From: Siphonodentalium dalli
Taxonomy: Eukaryota > Mollusca > Scaphopoda > Gadilida > Siphonodentaliidae
Assembly: GCA_032622095.1 (NCBI GenBank)
Contig: CP136063.1
Span: forward strand, 116,086,723-116,150,722
Length of the DNA stretch: 64,000 nucleotides
Direction of reading: 5' to 3'
A program made the translations under genes and the position numbers. Each line of letters starts with the position of its first letter. Positions within the stretch are counted from its first letter, which is position 1. The notes beneath the pieces were generated by a model. That model ran no database searches, was not told the DNA's origin, and worked only from the letters and a program-made list of their open reading frames with translations. Of this stretch, positions 25,126 through 37,400 are shown piece by piece.

Positions 25126-25873
25126 TTAACTCTTTCAATGCCAAGCTCGCATATATGCGAGTTACCCAGTCGCTGCCAAATACGCATTTATGCGAGTTCG
25201 GGGGTGCACCTGGTTTACGGGTCGTAATTCTATTGTTTTGTTACATTACAACGGGGGATCGTTTATTTTATGTAGAGTGCTGGTGTGCGCTGACAATTTA
25301 GAAGAAAGGTCAGTCAAAGTCATGCTACTCCTGAAGTTCTATGAGTACAGTCCGAGCCAGCATATACCATTGACAAATTCACTTTTGGTGCATGGGAAGC
25401 GATATATGAGTGGAAAATAAACATCAATATTGACTTGGCGGCCTCCTTTCTGCTGATCAGTTTAGCGTTCAAAAATTCTGTCGGAATGAGGTCGGTGAAA
25501 AATACGGAATAGTAGCCGGAATATGATTAACTGGTGAAGCATTAATTAATGGGATAGAACAATAGAACAAAAAACAAACATTTAATCATATATGAATTGA
25601 AAAAAATTACCGAAAAACATAAATTAAAGCAAATCCAAGATGGCCGCCAATGGCACGTGACCCAAAGGCTTTGACCTTGAATGGGTCTCCACGTCGGGGC
25701 ATGTGATAGGTCATTGTCATATATACCCACATGTGAAGTTTCAACTAAATACACCGATAATTACCCGATAGTCATTGCATTACCCACATATACATAAAAT
25801 ACTTGTATTTACACCCAGAATGCTTGGCACTGGGGAGTATGTCCGTGTGGCGGGGTGGCAGCGAAAGAGTTAA
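25126..25873. mobile_element. piggyBac-like MITE, TTAA-flanked, diverged
   Basis: TTAA at 25126-25129 and 25870-25873, with terminal inverted repeats TTAACTCTTTC..TGCCA matching about 14 of 17 positions. Near the left end are small palindromes CTCGCATATATGCGAG and CGCATTTATGCGAG, echoing the hairpin words of the 7013 and 13401 copies. No transposase ORF is seen. It lies in the intron between exons 8 and 9. Confidence 0.65.
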
Positions 25874-26165
25874 AGGCCTTTTTCCCCATCCTGTGGGGGG
25901 ACTTCATGTTGAGATAAAAATTTGACCTGTAACTCAAACCTTCAGACCAAAGAACATGTTACACAGCTGGCTTGCTTATTTCGACATCTACGTATTCTGA
26001 TAAGACAAATAGTCTAAGAATTTTCTTTGATTTATATATGATATATATATGAACGGCCATGCATTAGAATATATCATATTTTTAAACTGTGTGTAAATCT
26101 ACTGAAGTATATATACATGTATGGTAGCCAAATTATATGATATGTATGACCTCTATACAAAGGTG

Positions 26166-26810
26166 CATTATTATACCCCCACTTTCGAAGAAAATGGGCG
26201 GTATACTGGATTGACTGTGTCTGTCCGTCACACTTACTCCCTCCGTGTGTCGTACCGTCCGTCTGTCCGTCCAACCTCATAACTCGAACAACTATGAACC
26301 GATTTCAATAATTTTTTGTATGCAATCTCCTTAGGACTGCATGATGCTAATTGCGGTGCGGTCCGACTTTCTTTTTTTAAGTTACGCCTTACTTTTCAAC
26401 TTATTTTTACTCAGAAAATTCTGTCCGACTTAATAACTTTAACAAATATGAACCGATTTCATAAATTTTTGGTATACACCCTCTCTACATGATGCGGCTC
26501 AGGGTTGGCTCGGGCTGTTTTTCCTAACATTACACTTCATTTTCGACTTATTTTGACTTATTTTTTTTGGTGGATTTTGGATTTTTTTTGTGTGGATGCT
26601 ATCAAGTCAGGATATTCTATTGCTATAATATGAGTTCAAAAATCAGCTTTGTCCAAATTTTTTCCCTGGAGTTGTGTGCCTTCTTGGCAGAAGTTTGGTT
26701 TGACTGACGAAACAAAAGCCATCTTAGATGTTAAGTTTGCGTTTCATTTTCTACCCTTTTTTGGGTTTCTGCAATCATTCGAACAAATATGAACCAATTT
26801 GAATATCTTT
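26166..26810 (+). repeat. Left part of CCGTCC-type repeat, split by a DIRS-like element
   Basis: Starts TTATACCCCCACTTTCGAAG, then TATACTGGATTGACTGTG and CCGTCCGTCTGTCCGTCC, and continues with two internal ~180-bp subrepeats (TATGAACCGATTTC). The repeat is interrupted at 26810/26811. Its right end (CGGTGGGGGTATGCTAGCAC...CACCTCTTG) appears at 31781-31933, on the other side of the inserted element. Confidence 0.7.
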
Positions 26811-29800
26811 ATCTCCGTCAAAGGTATCTTGCCCACTGAACTATATGGTATAGTATCCCAAGTAGGAGGGGTTAACTCTCCGAGTTGAAAAAAACGTACG
26901 GAAATTCTATGGTACATATCTTCTGTCATGTTCATGACCCGTGTAATCACGTGGTTTCTGACACGGAGTGAAAGAAGCGCCATATTGTTTATCCCTCCTC
27001 ACAGGAAGGGTGCAAAAAAGAATCTCTCAACAAAGAATACGAAGCTAAGTTGCAGTTTGTATAGCAAAAACAGTTTTGTTTTTGTTTTATACAAACAACA
27101 TTATTTCTTTGCTTATAGTTGAATATTATGTAACGATTCACATAAAGATTACGACGGTTTGTTCCGAATATAATAATTTCGGAATCGGATGACTCGTTTC
27201 GTTTTAACCGACTTTGTCTTCCATAATTTTAATCGGTCAATGATTTAATATCCGTTTTCTGTGCAGACAATGCAACGTTTCTGTCCTATTAAAGGCAGAA
27301 CATTCGAGGCACCATTGGATATGACTAAAGACGCTGATCGTTTTCTTTATAACAAATCTATGGCATACAGGTGACGTGTTATTTAAGTTGCCACGTGCGT
27401 TGACGGTGGTTAAAGGTATCACGAAATTAGGTGACTTATTTTCGAGTTCATTTTTTCGTTTGACGGCTTTCTTTATACGTTGACAATCATCGTCTGGTGT
27501 ACAACTGATGGACAAAGCAGTGTTTAAACGCTTGTGAAATAGGCTGATAGGATTGTAAAATCCCGAATGTCACTTTGAACCTTTTTCACCCTGGATGATT
27601 AACAATGGGGCCGTTACTGCCTTGGTTGCCACATGGTAACATAACACAACAGGTGTATTTGTGATTGTTCGCAATCACATTAATTACTTTCACAGGACTG
27701 CTAATCGAGGTAAGACCATGTTCATGAATCGCCTTCCCCGTAGCTCCCCTTGAAGTCGCTTCCCTCGTTTCGAGGTCCCAAGAGTTGAGAACGAAAGTCG
27801 ATATATAGGGTTCCTCTAATTGGCGTAATTAGCACTCGGAGCGATAGTCACACCACACAGGACGCGGGTTGGGGCTACCCATCGAACCGTAGCTCACACG
27901 AGTTGCTTCCCCTAGGACACGGACAAACTCGCGGGGAAGGATCCAGAGAATTTTTGTTTGGGGACACCTGTTCTGTATTGGAGTATGTGCCCATATAAAT
28001 TTGGATGTTAAAATATTCAGTACTGGATACTTGATTGTGCAAATAAAGGCTCCATATTATAGACTATATATCGTCTGCGGGTTGATGCATTTCTAGGACA
28101 TTTTGTTGAATTGTAGAAAAATTCCTTGAAAATATGGAAGATCCAACTGGAATAAATACTATCTACATGGAATTTGGGGACATTTGAATCTCTATAGTTT
28201 GGGCACCCAAACCTGTAACAGGTATCAAAACATCCCTGTATCCTTCTCTGACTTGCCGATATATCGTGTTCTTCTAATTGGCGTAATTAGCACTCGGGCG
28301 ATAGTCACACCAAACAGGCGCGGGTTGGGGCTACCCATTGAACCCATGAGTCAGTGCGCTCCCTGGACTATCGAATGGGACGTCAATCTGCTTCTGCGGG
28401 TCGACCGTTGGCTGTTGACGTGCCCCGGACGGCTGTGACCACTGAGCTCTACTAAAACACTCGACACACGCCGTCCATCGCTACAAGTCGTCATCTCGGG
28501 GTCAGCGCGGCTGGGGGATACACCCTCGGTGATCCCTGACCATGCTCTCCGGTGCCTTATGATCATAGTGTGTGGAAATTTCGGCTAAAATTACTAGTCG
28601 AATGGCCATTTTACTTTGTCTCATTTAAATTCGGAGACTTTTTCTCAAATTATTACATTTACGCAATTATTTGGCACCTGAAAGTTTATCCTCCATGCCT
28701 TCTGCCCCAGCTGGGTTTGGAATGGGATCACAGTTCACAGGCTTGTTTCCTCCTTATTATAAGTCACCACTTCCGGGGACTTGGCTGACAGGTTACTGGC
28801 CGCATTCTGGCCAACAGCTGCCAGTAACTTCGGGTTTGATTTTAAATGAAAACAAAAGATCTTATTCCCTGATGCCATTATAGCAGGAAGCTTGCTTGGG
28901 AACTGTTACCTACTAACCTCCCATCGCCAGTTCGGTCGGTTGGATATCGGGATCGGTCCTGCTGCTTCTCCACCCCGAGATGTACAGGCTCTGGACATTC
29001 CTCCGGGGTCCCCAATGACCAGACCTCACATGCAATTCGAAATGAAGCTTGTCGTGGTGTATTGTGCTGTTAACACTCCATCGACGGATGGAGATCAGGA
29101 TCAGATCGAGCAGTCGCTCCAGCACGAGGTGAAAGGGCTTTCGACATTCCTTTCGGGTCACCTTTACATGCGCTTACGAGGGAGCTCAGTTAGTTGTTCA
29201 GTGTTCTCTGATGCAGCCAAGCGCAGGAAGAAAATTAATGTCGAATTTTGATTAGCAAATAACCTCAGATTGACATGATTTGATAGCATTGTTCTACAAT
29301 CATTTACAATTTAACAGAACATCAGAGTGCTTTCCCTTGTTTCGAGGGTTCCAAGGAAGAGATAGAAACCTTTACGACCAGGACACTGTCACTTGTCGAT
29401 GTATAGTGTTCCCTTCATTGGCGTAATTAGCACTCAGGATGATAGTCCCACCAAACAGGTCGCGGGTTGGGGCTACCCATCGAACCCATTGGCCGCATTT
29501 GGTGGGCTTTCTGGACTATCGACAGGGACTCCAAGTCGGATACTACGGGACGACGGTTGGCATACCCTGGGACAGTCAAATGAGGAAATAGGATTCAAGT
29601 TGCATGGCTTTTGTTAGCATTTGGGTAGCAACTTGCCCTGTGATGCCAGGTCAGTTTGTACCCTGCCTAACGTCGTTAGAGATGGGTGGTTATGCCATCG
29701 GACTGCACACTTGGCGACCTGGGTTCGACCATCCTGAGAGGTATTCAACCATTTTACTGTTCTCGGGTTGGGATGTGTCAAACTTCTTGCTTTATAAGTG

Positions 29801-31780
29801 GTTGCTTCTTTCCATGTTCCATCCAGCTCTTTCATGGTCACGGGCTTTGCTGGAGAATGTCTATAGTCATTCATATCACTAGATTAGTATATGACTCTCG
29901 CCCTTTCATTTTCCTGACTTTTTAAGACGTGTTCTGGACTGGTTCGGGTGCTCGATAGGGTAAATATTTACATCTCGATTTGGGACGCAAGAATCAGAGA
30001 TAACCAAGCATACATGCTTTATCTCCGACCTCGCTGTGTTTCCGTAATAGATACGAATGACATATATTTTGTCTTCAGGTTGCTTTCAGTGCTAACTCAA
30101 CATGGATTTCACTTTTGTTGTCCAGTCATACATAGATGAGTCCATTATCCATGGTTCGACATATGCTCAATTTCAGAACACTGTTGACAAGAGGTCTAGT
30201 TCAGCACTCCACTCAGTCCTTTGCTGACCTCAGCGATTGCCAATGCAGGATAATGTTGTACCTGTGGGGCAGCATATGAATCGTGTTGGGCACAATTCAT
30301 TAAGTTTTATTACATACCTGCCGTCGGTTTCTGCTGGTTTTGGGCTTGTGCCACAATCCTGATGCATCGTTAGTCCAATTTTTGTTTTTGTGGATTTCCA
30401 CCTTAACGACATTGGAATTTCGGTTCCTGGCTGCCTTTCTGTCATGGATTCAGTAGCCTGTGATTGGTCAGTTGGGTTTAACTGTGTTGGTGGGCATTTC
30501 CACATTTGGGAACGTCATCGGGGAAAAATGTCATGGCTTATTACATCTTAGTCGGTCATATCTCGAACTCCAGGCTTCAAACTAAGTTTTCTGCTGTGAA
30601 ACTCCAATTCTGAGCCCTGTTCTTCATACGGCCTGAGCCTTGCAACGTATGTCTGTGTAATACCCATTCGCTTCCCGGTCAGGCTATTGGTTAATGATAC
30701 CTCCTCCTTATCGACAATGGCATGTCTCCAATTAGTTGGTGTCGGGCCCTTTCTTGGGAGCTTGCAGCTGGTTTTTCATCGGGCTCTCATCGTGTACTGG
30801 GACACGGCCCAACCCACTCAAGATTTGGGTCGGGGGTTGGTTCTATTGTTTTTAAGGGGGGTCTTCGTTATTACTTGCGGCTTTTGCTGCCTGGGTTAGC
30901 CTGTTAGGTGCGGTATTAGTATTGAGCCATCCCTGGGTTTATAATACCCGCCTGGGGATTTCTTGTCAACGGGTATTTTTCTATTTCCATTTCCTTAGAA
31001 CATGGATGCTTCTCCCCTTTGGGGGGGGGGGGTGTTACCCGTACCTTTCCCAGCAAGTACTCAGCTGATACATTATTAGCCCTAAGTTCCGATGCGAATG
31101 TCGTATCCATCTCCAGGTCTTCTGAAGCTATTTACTTTACTTGCAGGGGTCTTAAACTCTTAAGTGGCCACTTTTTGTTCGTTTGTGAGTGCTGACAGGT
31201 ATTAGTTTAGGATGGAATATTACATTGGCTTATGGTCCTATTGTGCATGTGTGTATATATATATATATATATGTATATACATATATATCTATATGTCTGT
31301 GCATGTGTATGTATATATTGTAGGTTATCAGGTCAATCCAGTTCTTTGATTCAGATGCATAGCGGTGTTTTTGTTTCCTCGTGGCCTCCACCTGTTAGAA
31401 AATTCTATGCTTTACCATATAGTTCAGTGGGCAAGATACCTTTGACGGAGATACAATATTTTCCTTAAAAAGTAAAATATATATCTCCTAGAAGTATCTT
31501 GCCCACTGAACGCTGAGCTCCCTCCCAGGGTTTCGCACCCACCCCGCTCACGAGGAATGTCCTACTGGGGATAAAAAATATGGCGCTTCTTTCACTCCGT
31601 GTCAGAAACCACGTGATTACACGGGTCATGAACATGACAGAAGATATGTACCATAGAATTTCCGTACGTTTTTTTCAACTCGGAGAGTTAACCCCTCCTA
31701 CTTGGGATACTATACCATATAGTTCAGTGGGCAAGATACTTCTAGGAGATATATATTTTACTTTTTAAGGAAAATATTGT
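26811..31780 (+). mobile_element. DIRS-like non-autonomous element, copy D
   Basis: 4,970 bp. The inverted terminal repeats (about 162 bp, 26824-26985 and 31577-31739) share the core GCCCACTGAACTATATGG, but their outer ends differ: left ATCTCCGTCAAAG (26811-26823), right 31740-31780. The ICR (31414-31511) is the exact complement of the left outer end up to 31452, directly followed from 31453 by the complement of the right outer end. This arrangement is the DIRS hallmark, used to template full-length circles. The interior (27.0-31.4 kb) has no recognisable ORF. It carries three copies of a 75-bp module with GGCGTAATTAGCACTC. It is inserted in the repeat split at 26810/31781. Confidence 0.8.
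27817..29490 (+). repeat. Three ~75-bp modules inside copy D
   Basis: Copies at 27817-27890, 28266-28345 and 29408-29490. Each reads ATTGGCGTAATTAGCACTC, then GATAGTC(A/C)CACCA, then GCGGGTTGGGGCTACCCAT and GAACC. They lie in direct orientation with unequal spacing, each preceded by a GATRTATxG(T)GTTC-like lead. They are better conserved than the sequence around them. Function is unknown. Confidence 0.75.
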
Positions 31781-31935
31781 TTCTGTACAAGCTTCTTGCG
31801 ACACCATATCGATATTATTAATCCAAATTTTTCTTTAAAGTTAAAAATCTTTTTTGTTGGGTTTACGGATAATGCGGGTTGAATTTGCCACGGTGGGGGT
31901 ATGCTAGCACACGAGTGCACACCTCTTGTTTATTT
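31781..31935 (+). repeat. Right part of the split CCGTCC-type repeat
   Basis: Continuation of the repeat at 26166-26810 after the inserted DIRS-like element. It ends in the GGTGGGGGTATGCTAGCACAC and CACCTCTTG sequence, comparable with the right end near 43785-43815. Confidence 0.6.
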
Positions 31936-32439
31936 AATTGATAGCATGTTGGCTAGATACATATGTTTGTTTGCTATGTTGACCACATGTAAATATGTAC
32001 ATATCTGTATATACTTAATATATCTACCTCAATGCCTTTGTTAAGGAAATGAGAAATAAATGAACTGAATTAAAAATGTGGGCCATTTCCAACAATCTGG
32101 TCACATTATCCAGGTGATCACATTTAAAGTACACATCATGTTTGTTTAGTAATTCAGAGTAAGATAAGAAAGCTACCTGGTTTCTGCAGAAAGCTTTAAT
32201 ATGAATTTTCTATATCGGGTGCAATACTAACTTCTGAGGCTAATGTGCTTTACACCATTATTACCCCAGTCATAGTGCATATATGGCACTATTCTTATAT
32301 CCATCATCTAAGGCTAAGCAGGACCTGATCCGATCTGTAACATAATCATTATCTGGGTAAAACAGAATTAACATGCAGCATCACAAACATATCTGCCACT
32401 GCCAAACATTCTATAGCATATTGCTGATAAATACATATG

Positions 32440-32765
32440 GATTGGGTATTTCTCAATAACTTTTGCAGAGCTATTTTCATGAAACTTGGTATGCATGTAG
32501 GTATTGCTCTGGGGAATTGAAAACACATCCCTGTCCACCAGTCACGTGACCATGACTACGTGACCACAAACAAGATGGCCGCCACCCCAAAATATAAGAA
32601 CATTTCAGTATATCTCAATAACTTTTGTATCTGTAGAGATATTTTGATGAATGTTTGTATGTAAGTAGGTATCAGTGTTGGGAATCGAAAAAAAATTCCT
32701 GTCCGCCCATGTCACATGATCACGATCATGTGACCACAAAACAAGATGGCCACCGATTATGAATA
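32440..32765. repeat. Two tandem ~160-bp repeats
   Basis: Two diverged direct copies (about 32445-32590 and 32605-32765), each with CTCAATAACTTTTG, a TATGxAxGTAGGTAT segment, CCTGTCC, CATGTGACCACAAA and CAAGATGGCC. Around them, 31936-33205 is intron without any exon that I can support. Confidence 0.6.
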
Positions 32766-33205
32766 TAATTTTCTAATTAATAAGAATGGCAATGTATACT
32801 GATAACTAGGTATCAGAATTTGTGAAAAATGATTGCACTAGGATACTCTAGCAGACTGTTTGACACTTTGAACATTAGTAATCGCCATATGAACACTGGT
32901 TGTAACTTAATAATGTAGGTCAAACTTAATCCAATAAACTTGATCTCCAAGAAATATGTAAGTTTGGGACTCCAAATTGCTTGAAAAATTATTGATCAAT
33001 GTAAAATTGGTTTCTTATAATTTGTGCACTTTGGACATCACCTCAAATCTTGTTCACAAAATCTTGTTCTTCCAAGTCAATATTGTATATTGATTTTGGA
33101 ACTAAATATTCATATACAATTTGTCTTATTATTCAAATCTTTTATATACAAGAAATGTGGAAACCATATTGGCATTGAGCAACAACATCATTGTCTTCTT
33201 TGCAG

Positions 33206-33374
33206 GCATTGTGGAATACAGGACCCATCGTGGGCTGAGATCCATCACTTCGTCTGGTTTCTCAACACACAGCTCGTCGACTTTGAGAACTCGAGTTTCT
33301 GTTCTGAAGCTGCAGCTGAGGATCTTCCTGGGTTCGATAAATTTGTTCTTCGCTTCCTCATACAAATGTCAAGG
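33206..33374 (+). CDS. RNF213: RNF213-like exon 9 of window
   Basis: The acceptor is TTCTTTGCAG and the donor is GTAAGT. One base completes Arg, then 56 codons. It contains HCGIQDPSWAEIHHFVWFLN and then FDKFVLRFLIQMSR. This HCGI.DPSW.E..xF..FLNxQL block is one of the most recognisable RNF213 segments and secures the gene assignment. The exon ends on a codon boundary, and the frame continues as DFATRSLN in exon 10, as expected for the family. Confidence 0.97.
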
Positions 33375-33989
33375 GTAAGTCTCATTTTCAACTCAACTTG
33401 ACCAAAGTTGACCGAGTCCATACTGAGTATATATTAAATTGACATGCTGTATGCTGTATGTCCCTTGGAACTGAGTACAGACTTACTTAAACCAACTAGA
33501 AGTCGTTGTCATTCATAACAGGATCTTAGAAATTAGGGCCTCGTCTTTCCATTCCTGTAATCGTGAATGAGAAGGCAATTGAACAATCAAATGATGGTTC
33601 TGCGTAATGGTTGGTCTTCGCATATGAGTTGAAATGCTTTGTCAGGGAAAAACAACTTAAAATAATCTACCGGGATGGAATACTAGTATTGACCAACACA
33701 CTTCGGGGTCGACGATGTTGGAATCCAGCATTGATCGAAAGCATCTTTGTATAATAGCCAATCAAATTCGGTTAAATAATGTGCTGAATCTGGAGTGTCT
33801 CCTACCTGTGTAATTCTGCAGACGGAACGCCAGCACCATCACCGAAAGCTCAGATCACAACATTTTCAAATGTAGCGGTGCCGCGAAGGATTAATATTCC
33901 CACACTAGATACACTGTCATCGGACACGTATCTGTCATCGGACACTGTCATTGAAACTGTGTATGATGTTTAGGAGTTAAACATACCCT

Positions 33990-34415
33990 GTTGAGCATAC
34001 TCAGGGATTCAAGCATGAAAATTGTTTGTATTAGTGAACGTTCAGACGAACACAATTCAATCGTAAGTGGAGAAATCGGGCCTACAAAAGCATGGATAAT
34101 CTGTTTACACGATTGTGATTTTCGTGGATTTTGTCGAAAGAATATGGTTAACCACGTGATTGACTACCCTACCATCTTTCTATCTTCTACAATTTTGTTT
34201 ATGCACTCCCGACTGCGATTCCAGGGATACGCCACGATTTTGCAGCTGAAATCAAATAGTGCATGATGTTCATTTTTACTCATGATCTTGTCCTGAACAT
34301 GCACAGTCCAACTGCCCACGATGGAAAACTCTCCACTTAGGATTGAATCATGGCCATTTGAATGTTGACTTAGGCGAGTTGACAAACTGTTTCATGCTCG
34401 AAATGAAGAAATATC
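33990..34415. repeat. Degenerate long inverted repeat
   Basis: The left half (about 34005-34080: AGCATGAAAATTGTTTG, then ATTCAATCGTAAGTGGAGA) and the right half read backwards (about 34405-34320: AGCATGAAACAGTTTG, then ATTCAATCCTAAGTGGAGA) pair with substitutions. It is probably an old MITE in the intron between exons 9 and 10. No terminal duplication could be fixed. Confidence 0.45.
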
Positions 34416-34733
34416 CAATGAAACGATGGCATTATTCAGCAGCAAATAAGCTTACATAATCAAATTTGTGAGAAGCCAGAAATTCTTAGCCCTGGATTTC
34501 TAATTAATGTATATAGGTACATATCACATTGTCCTGGCCTTAAAGAAGCTAAAATAATAAAATACATAGCCAACAATTATGGATTTTTCATGCCTAGAAA
34601 TGTTTCGTCTAAGTTTTTGGAGAGTTAAAGACAATCAGTTGCACCCGACCTTTGAAAATTTGATTTTTAGCCCCTCATTGATGTTTTTGCAATAACTCGT
34701 GTTCAATTAGTTATTCATATTGGATCATTTCAG

Positions 34734-34870
34734 GATTTTGCCACTAGATCTTTGAACATGTCAGAAGAATCTCCTATGGGTAATGCTGGCAGAAGACAAG
34801 ATGGCGATGTTGATGATGGCCAGCAAAATGATCTCCAGCGATTCCAGATGAGAAGAACATGGGAATCGAG
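34734..34870 (+). CDS. RNF213: RNF213-like exon 10 of window
   Basis: The acceptor is GATCATTTCAG and the donor is GTATGT. It has 45 codons in phase 0 plus AG, encoding DFATRSLNMSEESPMGN, a polar Asp/Gln-rich stretch, and FQMRRTWESR. The polar middle (GDVDDGQQND) is a low-conservation surface loop; the flanking DFATxSL and RRxWES are family-like. The final Arg/Ser codon is completed by exon 11. Confidence 0.94.
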
Positions 34871-35061
34871 GTATGTTCACAAGCACAATATCACAATATA
34901 TATATACTTTTTGTATTTACATCGAGCAATGCATGGGTATTATGCAAATGGAAATGCTGGTCAGTATATTTTCTTTGATGACCTAATTTTATATAACCAG
35001 AGAGAGAATTAAATGCATGGCTTTTAAAACTGTCATTCAACTTCCAAATCATTCCAAATAA

Positions 35062-35340
35062 TTATACCCCCATCTCAAAAGATTGGGGAGTATACTGGAT
35101 TAAATGTGTCTGTCTGTTCATCAGTTTTGTCGTCTGTCCATCCCTCTGCTCATATATCTCAACCATATGTTATCAGATATCCACCTAGTGATCTAAGTAG
35201 TGGGTACACCAACAGTATATCACTAAGGATCCCTGGTGCCTCAGTTGGTAAGGGACATGGTGCATTAGGCCAAAATAAGTCCTCAAGTGATGGTGAATCT
35301 TGTTTTAATTGTGATCAATTCAGACTTCTAATTTACAAAT
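35062..35340 (+). repeat. CCGTCC-type repeat, short copy
   Basis: Starts TTATACCCCCATCTCAAAAG and GGGGAGTATACTGGATTAAA, followed by TGTCTGTCTG. Related to the families at 26166 and 43018 but truncated. It lies in the short intron between exons 10 and 11. Confidence 0.55.
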
Positions 35341-35515
35341 AGGAAAAAAACTTGATTTGCTTATTTGGACATCCATGTTAGTTGATTTCTGGGGGTTGGT
35401 GGGTTTCCATATGTGGTATTGTGATATTCCGTGCACAATCATTTGAGTTACCTGATATAGATTTGTGATATGATTCCTTGGTAGCGGCTGTAATTATTGC
35501 TGTTTCTATTTTCAG

Positions 35516-35713
35516 TCCCCATCCATACTTATTCTTCAACCCAGATCATGCCACATTCACATTCATCGGATTTAAAGTTGACAGAGCAACAGGAAATCTG
35601 ATTGACTTGCAGACGGGCAAAAAATTGGAAGAGAATATAATGAGTGTCAACTTACATGACAACCTCATTCATAACAAAGTGCCTCTTAATGAAAATTTTG
35701 ATGCTCTGCCAAG
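35516..35713 (+). CDS. RNF213: RNF213-like exon 11 of window
   Basis: The acceptor is CTATTTTCAG and the donor is GTAACG. One base completes Ser, then 65 codons and AG. It contains HPYLFFNPDHATFTFIGFKV and ends NKVPLNENFDALPR. The PYxFFNxDxxTxTFIGF motif is characteristic of RNF213 just before the catalytically active AAA module. No stop or phase conflict is seen. Confidence 0.96.
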
Positions 35714-35863
35714 GTAACGGAACTAAAATCTCTCTGGACTCCCCATACTGTCATAGTGCCTATATCTCAGAACTACTTTAAAAGTTCACATCACATAAGG
35801 ACAATTCCTGAAAGGGTCCTTAATTAGAGTACCAATTAATCTGTATTGTCATCAACCCATTAG

Positions 35864-37400
35864 CTGCTATATGTCCGTGCTGAGTATGGACGTAAAATGT
35901 CATGATGTGTGCTATATGTCCATACTGAGTACGGACGTAAAATGTCATGATGTGTGCTATATTTCCATACTGAGTACTGATGTAAAATGTCATGTTTGCT
36001 ATATGTCCATACTGAGTACTGACGTAAAATGTAGTGCTGGGACGGTTGGGTTTTTTTCCTAACCGGTTAACCATGGGCATTAACCGAACCCTAACCGGTT
36101 AACCGCGACCAGCATTACCCTAAGTATGAGGTTGAATACACTGGTCACTATATCAGCAAAACAAGTGTTCATTACGCATCCCGGAAACGTTGATATACAT
36201 GCGATCACCAACGATGTCTTGGTCGTACAATGCTTTCCCGCTACAGCGATCAAATAGTTGTAAATGTGTATAAATTAATTCAGTTTTGAGCCCAAACAAA
36301 CTAAAATATAATATGTATCATTGGTGCGATAGTATATCGGACATATCGATGTTTACGGGAGTTCCGCACTGCATATATAAATAACGCTTGCTTCAAGTTG
36401 CAAAACCTTCAGCGACGAAATATAGTTCCTCCCTCGTGTGTTATATTCCGGGCACGATTAGCCCAAACAAGGTACTGAATGTAGGTATACTGTTGTTTAG
36501 TAATGTTTACTAGTGTTTGGGTATAGGCAGGTATGTATTAATCACAGTGGCTACACGATGTTACTTCAATTATTTAATAAACAAATTCATACAAAATTAA
36601 ATCATCGTGATTCATTACGCAAGCCCCAGCCAGTGTTTAGGAAATAAAGTTATCGAATACATCACTAGATATACTCCGAGTTCCCACTCCCAGTAGGCCT
36701 ATGTGTTTTTTTCTGGATGTGCAACTTCATATTGGATGTTGAACCAGAATAAACGAATCGCGTTCGGCAGGCCTTGTATATATACCGCCCATTTCTTCTT
36801 CTTTTTTTCGTCATCTTCAATTAGGACTATATGTCCCCAAACGTTCGATTTTCGTTTTTGTAGGTCTTCTGTCATCGCTTTGAGATGAACTAATGGTAAT
36901 GACATTATGACAGGGGCAGTTTCGAGAAAACAGACATACTATTGATGACGTAGTAATATAATAGTTTGGACTTGATTGCTTTGATGTATGCCGCGGTGCG
37001 CGTGGAGCCGGAACGTCATGTATTGCCGCCAAAGGAAATTGGCATTGAATGTTTAACACAGAGTGTAGTTGTTGGTTTCATGTCTAGAAAAGCTGCCAGT
37101 GATTAAACAGGCATGTGTTGTGGGGTATATGAATACAAATTCAACTGTCCAAATGGCTTCTAAGCGGCTTCTTATTACTTACTCTCATTACTTAAACTTC
37201 CGTAAATGATTTCGGCAATATTTACACGGAGTACTACGTTGATAGTACGGTCGTTATCAATATTACGGTTATCCGGTTGTGGCCTCCTCCAACCGGTTGA
37301 CACGCGTAACCGAACCGTAACCGGTTATCCGGACAACCGTCCCAGCACTAGTAAAATGTCATGTTTGCTATATGTCTATAATAAGTGTAGACCTACCTCA
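35864..37400. repeat. ~60-bp tandem array interrupted by a hAT element
   Basis: About four units of GCTATATGTCC(A/G)T then CTGAGTA(C/T)(G/T)GA and GTAAAATGTCATG lie between 35864 and 36031. The array resumes at 37351 after the hAT insertion, with one more degenerate unit to about 37400. Confidence 0.8.
36032..37350. mobile_element. hAT-like element with 8-bp target duplication
   Basis: Perfect 17-bp terminal inverted repeats TAGTGCTGGGACGGTTG (36032) and its complement (ending 37350). The target duplication GTAAAATG is at 36024-36031 and 37351-37358. The length is 1,319 bp. Sub-terminal AACCGGTTAACC-type words recur at both ends and resemble clustered transposase sites. No transposase is seen, so it is a non-autonomous derivative. 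Confidence 0.88.

Noticed and set aside
35820-36080. Open frames of periodic peptides on both strands
   Set aside because: They arise from the ~60-bp tandem array adjoining the hAT element.
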